NCBI GenBank assembly: GCA_030678995.1
Contig: JAUXTQ010000042.1
Coordinates: forward strand, 1 to 64,000
Reading direction: 5' to 3'
Source: Caulobacter sp.
Lineage (GTDB): Bacteria; Pseudomonadota; Alphaproteobacteria; Caulobacterales; Caulobacteraceae
DNA length: 64,000 bases
The first letter of the stretch is position 1. The number at the start of each line of letters is the position of its first letter. Position numbers and translations under genes: made by a program. This document shows positions 58,848 to 64,000 of this stretch, piece by piece. Under the pieces are notes generated by a model, which saw only the letters and a program-made list of their open reading frames with translations, was not told where the DNA came from and made no database searches.

Positions 58848-58880
58848 CCCTCACCCAACCCTCTCCCTCCGGGAGAGGGC
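58848..58880 (-). repeat. Right palindromic element of the DUF559 cassette
   Basis: CCCTCACCC (58848-58856) is the inverse of the inner end of the left element, and CTCTCCC-TCC-GGGAGAG (58861-58877) is a hairpin. It starts 1 base after the DUF559 stop codon. Confidence 0.83.
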
Positions 58881-58890
58881 TCAAGACTGG

Positions 58891-59811
58891 CTACGAAATA
58901 TGAAACACCACCAGCAGCAGGGGTATCGTCAGCAGGCTGGCCGCCGTGGTGAAGGCGACGATGCCGGCCATCAGGGGCGCGTCGCCGCCCATCTGGCGGG
59001 CCAGCACGTAGGAGGCCGCGGCGCCGGGAGCCGAGCCGACCAGCAGGGCCACGCCCTGGGCCGTCTCGTCGCCACCGGCCAGCCGGCAGAGGCCCCACAT
59101 CAGCACCGGCAGGACCAGCAGCTTGACCCCGCTGACCGCCGCGATCAGCCAGCGGCGGCTGTGGACGTAGCCGAAGTTCAGGCCCGCCCCGGCGACCACC
59201 AGCCCCATGGTCAGGGCGGCGGTGGAGAGGAGATCGATGGTGCTCATCACCACCGGCCACTGCGGGATGTGCAGCATGTTGAACAGCGCCCCGACGGCGC
59301 AGCCCCACAGCACCGGGTTCTGGGCGAGGCCGCGCAGGGCCGTGCGCCAGCCGCCGCCCTGGCCCTCGCCCCATCTGCTCATCACCAGCACGCAGATGAC
59401 GTTGATGGCCGGGATCAGGGCGCCCATGATCATCGCCCCCAACCCCGCGCCCTCCGGCCCGAAGACCAGCGCCGCCAGCGGCAGGAAGACGAAAGTGTTC
59501 CAGCGCAGGCAGCCCTGGAAGACGCTGGTGTAGGCCGGGTCGCTGCCGCGGATCAGCGGCCTGGCCAGCAGCACGACCAGCGCCACCGTGGCCATGCCGC
59601 CGACTGTGCCGATGGCCAGCGGGCCGGCCGACAGGCTGCCGAAGTCGGCCTTCCACACAGCGGGCATCAGGAAGCCGGGATAGAAGACGAAATAGGTCAG
59701 CCGCTCGATCGGCGGCCAGCTGGCCTCCGGGATGAACTTCGAGGCCTTCAGCCCCCAGCCCAGGGCGATCATGGCGAAGACGGGGAGAACCCCCAGCAGG
59801 ATGGCGCTCAT
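58891..59811 (-). CDS. AEC family transporter (auxin efflux carrier-type)
   Basis: This 306-residue membrane protein has about ten predicted helices in the two-repeat arrangement of the AEC/bile-acid transporter superfamily. Typical pieces are LGVLPVFAMIALGWGLKASKFI, IERLTYFVFYPGFLMPAVW, NPVLWGCAVGALFNML, and the second-repeat GAGLNFGYVHSRRWL and GSAPGAAASYVLARQMGGD. It probably exports a small organic acid, but the substrate is unknown. ATG 59811 follows AAGGGAG by about 9 bases. Confidence 0.88.
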   Translation of the reverse strand: MSAILLGVLPVFAMIALGWGLKASKFIPEASWPPIERLTYFVFYPGFLMPAVWKADFGSLSAGPLAIGTVGGMATVALVVLLARPLIRGSDPAYTSVFQGCLRWNTFVFLPLAALVFGPEGAGLGAMIMGALIPAINVICVLVMSRWGEGQGGGWRTALRGLAQNPVLWGCAVGALFNMLHIPQWPVVMSTIDLLSTAALTMGLVVAGAGLNFGYVHSRRWLIAAVSGVKLLVLPVLMWGLCRLAGGDETAQGVALLVGSAPGAAASYVLARQMGGDAPLMAGIVAFTTAASLLTIPLLLVVFHIS

Positions 59812-59821
59812 CTGAAGGACT

Positions 59822-59973
59822 CCCTTCCTCCTCGATGGAGGAAGGGCCGGGGATGGTGGTGAGGGCTCGCCGGGGCGGGAAGGGCGCTTTTGGCGCGGCG
59901 CCATGCAGAGCCCTTCGCCCGGGCGCCGTAGCCACACCTCCATCCCTGCCCTTCCTCCATCGAGGAGGAAGGG
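59822..59973. repeat. Inverted repeat upstream of the AEC transporter
   Basis: CCCTTCCTCCTCGATGGAGG (59822-59841) with its own small stem is inverted at CCTCCATCGAGGAGGAAGGG, ending at 59973. The arms extend with CCGGGGATGG and CCATCCCTG. It occupies the start region of the AEC transporter gene and contributes its Shine-Dalgarno. Confidence 0.82.
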
Positions 59974-60080
59974 TTCGGACTTTCTGGAGAGGGCGAGACT
60001 CGGGTCATCGACCGTTGACTAGCATGACAACCTCGGCCCCCTCATACTCACGGCCCTAGCCGCCCACGGGAACCGCCGCC

Positions 60081-61085
60081 ATGACCGCCAATCGCCAGAT
60101 CGTGCTCGCGCAACTGCCGGGCGGCGATCACCTGGGCCCCCAGCATTTCACCCTCAACACCGCCGAGGCCGGGACGCCGGGCGAGGGCGAGGTGCTGCTG
60201 AAGATTCTCTACGTCAGCCTCGACGCCGCCAACCGCGCCTGGATGCAGGGCGCCACCTATCGCTCGGCCATCGAGGCGGGGGACGTCATGGCCGGCGGGG
60301 CGCTGGCCGAGGTGGTGACCTCGAAGGCCGCCCACCTGGCGCCCGGCGACCTGGTGTTCGCCGACACCGGCTGGCAGGAGTACGCCGTTCTGCCGGCCAG
60401 GCGGCTGGCGAAGATCCCGCGTATGGAGCCGCTGACCCATCTGCTCAGCGTCTATGGCGTGGCCGGGCTGACCGCCTATCACGGCCTGCTGGAATGCGGC
60501 GCGCCCAGGGCCGGAGAGACGGTGGTGGTCTCGGCGGCGGCGGGGTCGGTGGGCTCGATCGTCGGGCAGATCGCGAAGATCAAGGGCTGCCGGGTGATCG
60601 GCATCGCCGGCGGCAAGGCCAAGGGCCAGCTGCTGGTCGACGAGCTCGGGTTCGACGCGGTGATCGACTACAAGGCCGAGAACGTCCGCAAGGCCCTGCG
60701 CGAGGCGGCGCCGAACGGCGTGGACGTCTATTTCGACAATACCGGTGGCGACATCCTGGAGGCGGCGCTGTTCAACATGAACACCCACGGCCGCATCGCC
60801 TGCTGCGGCGCGGTCTCGCAGTACGACGGCGCCGCCCCGCCGCACGGCCCGCGCGGCGTCCCCGGCCTGATCGTCACCAAACGCCTGACCATGCGCGGCT
60901 TCATCGTCAGCGACTTCGCGGAGGGTGATGCGAAGGCGCTGAAGGATTTGCAGGGGTGGGTGGCGGACGGATCGCTGAAGGTGAGGGAGGACGTGCTGGA
61001 GGGGCTGGAGAGCCTGCCCGGCGCGCTGGTGGGGCTGCTGGCGGGGGAGAATGTGGGCAAGCGGATGGTGCGGGTGGCGGGGTAG
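60081..61085 (+). CDS. NADP-dependent alkenal/enone reductase (MDR superfamily)
   Basis: This 334-residue zinc-free medium-chain reductase begins TANRQIVLAQLPGGDHLGPQHFTLNTAEAG. The Rossmann motif is VVSAAAGSVGSIVGQIAKIKGCRVIGIAGG; FDNTGGDILEAALFNMNTHGRIACCGAVSQYDG and RLTMRGFIVSDFAEGDAKALKDLQGWVADGSLKVREDVLEGLE complete the leukotriene B4 12-hydroxydehydrogenase/CurA-type pattern. It probably reduces alpha,beta-unsaturated carbonyls with NADPH. It is a single-gene unit. Confidence 0.92.
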   Translation: MTANRQIVLAQLPGGDHLGPQHFTLNTAEAGTPGEGEVLLKILYVSLDAANRAWMQGATYRSAIEAGDVMAGGALAEVVTSKAAHLAPGDLVFADTGWQEYAVLPARRLAKIPRMEPLTHLLSVYGVAGLTAYHGLLECGAPRAGETVVVSAAAGSVGSIVGQIAKIKGCRVIGIAGGKAKGQLLVDELGFDAVIDYKAENVRKALREAAPNGVDVYFDNTGGDILEAALFNMNTHGRIACCGAVSQYDGAAPPHGPRGVPGLIVTKRLTMRGFIVSDFAEGDAKALKDLQGWVADGSLKVREDVLEGLESLPGALVGLLAGENVGKRMVRVAG

Positions 61086-61120
61086 GGGTGCTCGGCGAAA
61101 GCCAACGTCAATCGACGCGG

Positions 61121-61846
61121 TTACGATGTCGGCGGTGTCCAGGTTCCATTGGCCAAGTCAGTCAAGTCATTGAGCCGGCTCCAGCTCGGACCGGCCTCTT
61201 TCATCCCGAGCTGCGCGAACGCTTTTGATTCGTCCAACTGGCCCGCCAGGAAACGCATCATTGCCAACATTCTGGTCATCCGCGGACCCGAAGACGCAAA
61301 GCCGGAGAAGTTGAACTCTTCGCGTTCGTATTGCGCGGCGGTCACCGTGAAGAGGGGAGAATCCGGGGAGGACTGGTTGATGAACTTGTCCTCGCCAAAT
61401 TGTGCATAGACCCGGGCTGCTTCGGCGACTGCAGCATCCATGCTTTCCTTCGTGTCGTCATGAGGCCACCACTGATCCGACCCGCTCTCGGCAAGGCGCT
61501 GACGAAACTCGCATTCATATTCCTTGATCCTGCGAGGATCGGGGAATCGGCCCGTGACATCGAAAATGCCAAGGGGGTGCAGGCCGAGATTGACGGCGAA
61601 TTGTCCTCCGAAGCGTGACCCTTGCAGTTGGACGACATGGACAAGGTCGCCGGACACTCGTCTGAAGCTCCGTCCCGACCCTGTGAAGCCCAGTTTTCTT
61701 AGCGACGGAGCAAAGTGCGCGCTGACCGATTTCTCTAGGGTCCAAGGTCCCGATGAGCTTGTCACAACCGGAACCGGACCACTGGATTCGATCTCGGAGG
61801 CGATGGCCGACTTTTGGCCGAACAGACGCTGAAATAGGTTTCCCAC
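61121..61846 (-). CDS. DUF4304 family protein
   Basis: This 241-residue protein has the DUF4304 pattern: LEKSVSAHFAPSLRKLGFTGSGRSFRRVSGDLVHVVQLQGSRFGGQFAVNLGLHP, and later IKEYECEFRQRL and WWPHDDT. Such proteins are uncharacterised, and some occur in toxin-immunity loci, but no toxin is visible here. GTG 61846 lies immediately after the yqgF stop (TAA-GTG) and a run of G's in the end of yqgF may serve as ribosome-binding site, so it is coupled to yqgF. Its base composition is less GC-rich than that of its neighbours. Confidence 0.8.
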   Translation of the reverse strand: MGNLFQRLFGQKSAIASEIESSGPVPVVTSSSGPWTLEKSVSAHFAPSLRKLGFTGSGRSFRRVSGDLVHVVQLQGSRFGGQFAVNLGLHPLGIFDVTGRFPDPRRIKEYECEFRQRLAESGSDQWWPHDDTKESMDAAVAEAARVYAQFGEDKFINQSSPDSPLFTVTAAQYEREEFNFSGFASSGPRMTRMLAMMRFLAGQLDESKAFAQLGMKEAGPSWSRLNDLTDLANGTWTPPTS

Positions 61847-62323
61847 TTAATCCCCCCCTGCATTCCTCAACCGCTCCAGCGCCCCCTGCAGAATCCACGC
61901 CGCCGCCATCTTGTCGACGACCTCGGCTCTCCGCTTGCGGTTGACGTCGTGCTCGTCGATCAGCACCCGGGTCACCGCCGCCGTGGACAGCCGCTCGTCC
62001 CAGAAGGCGATCGGCAGGTCCTTGAGCCGCAGCAGGTTGCGCGCCAGGGCCCGGTTTGACTGGCAGCGGACGCCCTCGGTGCCGTCCATGTTGACCGGCA
62101 GGCCGATGACGATGCCCATCGCGCCGCGGCTCTCCATCAGCTTGAACAGCCTGGCCGCGTCGTCGGTGAATTTGGTGCGGTGGATCAGGTCCAGCGGGCT
62201 GGCCACCGTGCGGGTCACGTCCGAGACCGCCACCCCGATGGTCTTCTCGCCGGGATCGAGCCCGACGATCGGCGCATGGGCGGGCAGGGCGGCGGGCAGG
62301 TCGAGGATGTCGAGGACGGGCAT
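61847..62323 (-). CDS. yqgF: Putative pre-16S rRNA nuclease / Holliday junction resolvase-like YqgF
   Basis: This 158-residue RNase H-fold protein starts with PIVGLDPGEKTIGVAVSDVTRTVASPL, the first catalytic acid being in GLDPGEK. MGIVIGLPVNMDGTEG and AFWDERLSTAAVTRVL, with the second and third acidic positions, follow, then VDKMAAAWILQGAL. It is also called RuvX; its main role is maturation of the 16S rRNA 5' end. The ATG at 62323 is divergent from gatC, with 82 bases between. Confidence 0.93.
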   Translation of the reverse strand: MPVLDILDLPAALPAHAPIVGLDPGEKTIGVAVSDVTRTVASPLDLIHRTKFTDDAARLFKLMESRGAMGIVIGLPVNMDGTEGVRCQSNRALARNLLRLKDLPIAFWDERLSTAAVTRVLIDEHDVNRKRRAEVVDKMAAAWILQGALERLRNAGGD

Positions 62324-62405
62324 GGTCGTCTCTTAATGCGCCGAACGGCTTGCAAACAGGGCCTTCCGGCGGCTAACCCCCACTCTCGAAACAAAGGAGG
62401 CCACG

Positions 62406-62693
62406 ATGGCCATCGACGCCGCGACCGTGCGCAAGGTCGCCCGGCTCGCCCGCATCGCCGAGCCCGAGGAGAGGCTGGAGCCGCTCGCCCGGGAATTGAA
62501 CGGGATCATCGCCTGGATCGAGCAGCTGCAGGAGGTCGACACCGACGGCGTCGAGCCGATGACCTCCGCCGTGGCCGCGACCCTGCCGCTGCGCGAGGAC
62601 GTGGTCACCGACGGTGGCGACTCCGCCCGGGTGCTGGCCAATGCGCCCAAGACGGTGGACGGCTTCTTCGTGGTGCCGAAGGTGGTGGAGTGA
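62406..62693 (+). CDS. gatC: Aspartyl/glutamyl-tRNA amidotransferase subunit C
   Basis: This 95-residue subunit of the GatCAB complex stabilises GatA during conversion of Glu-tRNA(Gln) and Asp-tRNA(Asn) to the amidated forms. The sequence is typical: VRKVARLARIAEPEERLEPLARELNGIIAWIEQLQEVDTDGVEPM and LREDVVTDG, ending NAPKTVDGFFVVPKVVE. AAGGAGG lies 7 bases before the ATG. It precedes gatA but with a 147-base gap that contains a repeat. Confidence 0.96.
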   Translation: MAIDAATVRKVARLARIAEPEERLEPLARELNGIIAWIEQLQEVDTDGVEPMTSAVAATLPLREDVVTDGGDSARVLANAPKTVDGFFVVPKVVE

Positions 62694-62714
62694 TGGCGAC
62701 CGCTATTTCCCCCA

Positions 62715-62810
62715 CCGTCATCCTCGCGCTTGTCGCGAGGACCCATGAACACAGTGCAAACCGGCTGGCCGCTCACGCTTGGGTCGTCGGAACAAGTCCG
62801 ACGATGACGG
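62715..62810. repeat. Inverted repeat inside the gatC-gatA gap
   Basis: CCGTCATCCTCGCGCTTGTCG (first 20 bases from 62715) and the opposing CCGACGATGACGG ending at 62810 form an imperfect inverted pair. The outer CCGTCATC and GATGACGG match perfectly. It belongs to the same group as the elements at 10696, 19427 and 41613, but is unusual in separating two genes that encode subunits of one complex. Confidence 0.75.
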
Positions 62811-62840
62811 AAATTGGTGCGATGAGTGGGGGTATTTTCA

Positions 62841-64000
62841 ATGTCTGAACTTACCTCCCTCACGCTCAAGACGGCGCTTGAAGGCCTGAAGGCCAAACGG
62901 TTCTCCGCCACCGAAATCACCCGCGCCCACATCGCCGCGGTGGAAGCCGCGCGGCCGCTGAACGCCTTCCTGCTGGAGACCCCGGACAAGGCGCTGGACA
63001 TGGCCGCCGCCTCCGACGCGCGCATCCAGCGGGGCGAGGCCGGCGCCCTGGAAGGCGCGCCGCTGGGCATCAAGGACCTGTTCTGCACGCAGGGGGTCCG
63101 CTCGACGGCCGCGTCGAAGATTCTCGGTAACTTCATCCCGCGGTACGAATCCACGGTCACCGCCAACCTGTTCGGCGCCGGCGCGATCATGTTGGGCAAG
63201 CTGAACATGGACGAGTTCGCCATGGGCTCGTCCAACGAAACCTCGGCGTTCGGCAACGTCATCAACCCGTGGAAGTCGGCCAGCGGCGGCAACCGCGCCC
63301 TGACCCCCGGCGGCTCGTCGGGCGGCTCGGCGGCGGCGGTGGCGGCGGACATCTGCCTGGGCGCCACGGCGACCGACACCGGCGGCTCGATCCGCCAGCC
63401 GGCGGCCTTCACCGGCACGGTCGGGATCAAGCCGACCTACGGCCGCTGCTCGCGCTGGGGCGTGGTCGCGTTCGCCAGCTCGCTGGACCAGGCCGGCCCG
63501 ATCGCCAAGACGGTCGAGGACGCGGCGATCATGCTGAGCGTGATGGCCAGCCATGACCCCAAGGACTCCACCAGCCTGCCGGTGGAGACCCCCGACTTCG
63601 CGCCGTTCGTCGAAAAATCGGTCAAGGGCCTGCGCATCGGGGTGCCGAAGGAATACCGCGTCGACGGCATGCCGGCCGAGATCGAAAAGCTGTGGGCCGA
63701 CGGCGTGGCCTGGTTGAAGGAGGCCGGCTGCGAGATCGTCGAGGTCTCCCTGCCGCACACCAAATACGCCCTGCCGGCCTACTACATCGTCGCCCCGGCC
63801 GAGGCGTCCTCGAACCTCGCCCGCTACGACGGCATGCGCTTCGGCCATCGCAGCGAAGGCAAGACCCTGACCGAGGTCTATGAGAACAGCCGCGCCGAGG
63901 GTTTCGGCGACGAGGTCAAGCGGCGCATCCTGATCGGCACCTATGTGCTCAGCGCCGGCTACTACGACGCCTACTATCTCAAGGCCCAGAAGGTCCGCCG
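62841..64000 (+). CDS. gatA: Aspartyl/glutamyl-tRNA amidotransferase subunit A (5' part)
   Basis: The first 386 codons are inside the window and the frame runs off the right edge. The amidase signature is complete: catalytic K78 in [25 protein letters not shown] with the serine pair, and [25 protein letters not shown]. GatA releases ammonia from glutamine or asparagine for the amidation carried out by GatB. ATG 62841 gives [19 protein letters not shown], the usual start. gatB should follow outside the window. Confidence 0.95.
   Translation, partial: MSELTSLTLKTALEGLKAKRFSATEITRAHIAAVEAARPLNAFLLETPDKALDMAAASDARIQRGEAGALEGAPLGIKDLFCTQGVRSTAASKILGNFIPRYESTVTANLFGAGAIMLGKLNMDEFAMGSSNETSAFGNVINPWKSASGGNRALTPGGSSGGSAAAVAADICLGATATDTGGSIRQPAAFTGTVGIKPTYGRCSRWGVVAFASSLDQAGPIAKTVEDAAIMLSVMASHDPKDSTSLPVETPDFAPFVEKSVKGLRIGVPKEYRVDGMPAEIEKLWADGVAWLKEAGCEIVEVSLPHTKYALPAYYIVAPAEASSNLARYDGMRFGHRSEGKTLTEVYENSRAEGFGDEVKRRILIGTYVLSAGYYDAYYLKAQKVR

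Overview
The window is GC-rich chromosomal DNA from an alphaproteobacterium, almost certainly a member of the Caulobacteraceae (Caulobacter or Phenylobacterium type). The markers are a DivK-PleD pair behind a CtrA-like box, MipZ next to a membrane J-domain protein, ClpS-ClpA, a DinB with an N-terminal zinc ribbon, and several promoters with a GCTA-type -10 element placed very close to the start codon. Most of it reads as ordinary core genome. It also carries one insertion sequence, one AT-rich defence-like gene and a heavy load of intergenic palindromic repeats.

Layout. 1-1222: an IS30-family element. 1253-5900: two DUF805 membrane proteins, the biotin subunit of propionyl-CoA carboxylase, a frameshifted UPF0145 gene, MsrB and a lipoprotein. 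6069-9345: tRNA-Leu(GAG), MgtE and a membrane-tailed lysozyme. 9521-19424: a leucine-degradation set (Ivd, MccB, LiuC, MccA) split by small secreted proteins, a 23-codon mini-gene with an extreme ribosome-binding site, a Tam-like methyltransferase and a patatin/cNMP protein. 19581-27009: DUF1489, PanC, MipZ, J-domain protein, a DacA-type carboxypeptidase with SPOR domain, a phasin behind a PhaR-like operator, then a tight RidA-GDPD-DUF482 operon. 27053-35196: VOC, DUF4287 and HIT proteins, an aldo/keto reductase with a half-size EamA transporter, ClpA/ClpS and DinB. 35296-43034: a Rieske oxygenase, ROK kinase, HAD hydrolase, divK-pleD, rpmG and tandem Nudix hydrolases. 43083-58356: DUF4424, VOC, an OLD-like ATPase/TOPRIM islet, RNase R, TopA, DprA, PlsY, and PyrB with a catalytically dead dihydroorotase partner. 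58400-64000: a DUF559 nuclease cassette bounded by palindromes, an AEC transporter, an MDR reductase, YqgF with a coupled DUF4304 gene, GatC and the 5' part of GatA.

How the genes work together. Ivd, MccA/B and LiuC convert isovaleryl-CoA to HMG-CoA, while PccA handles propionyl-CoA from Ile, Val and odd-chain fats. DivK, PleD and MipZ link cell-cycle signalling, c-di-GMP and division-site placement. ClpS feeds N-degron substrates to ClpAP. TopA, RNase R, DprA, YqgF and DinB cover DNA and RNA maintenance. PyrB with its DHO-like partner starts pyrimidine synthesis, and GatC/GatA belong to the tRNA-dependent amidotransferase.

The points most worth a second look are the mini-gene at 11356-11427, the DUF559 cassette at 58400-58880, the OLD-like islet at 44871-46955, the phased GTCTCG array at 44381-44430, the orientation-marked GGGACA palindrome family (including a perfect 56-bp palindrome that contains the panC stop codon) and the frameshifted UPF0145 gene. 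All family names are from reading the protein sequences; no database search was run.
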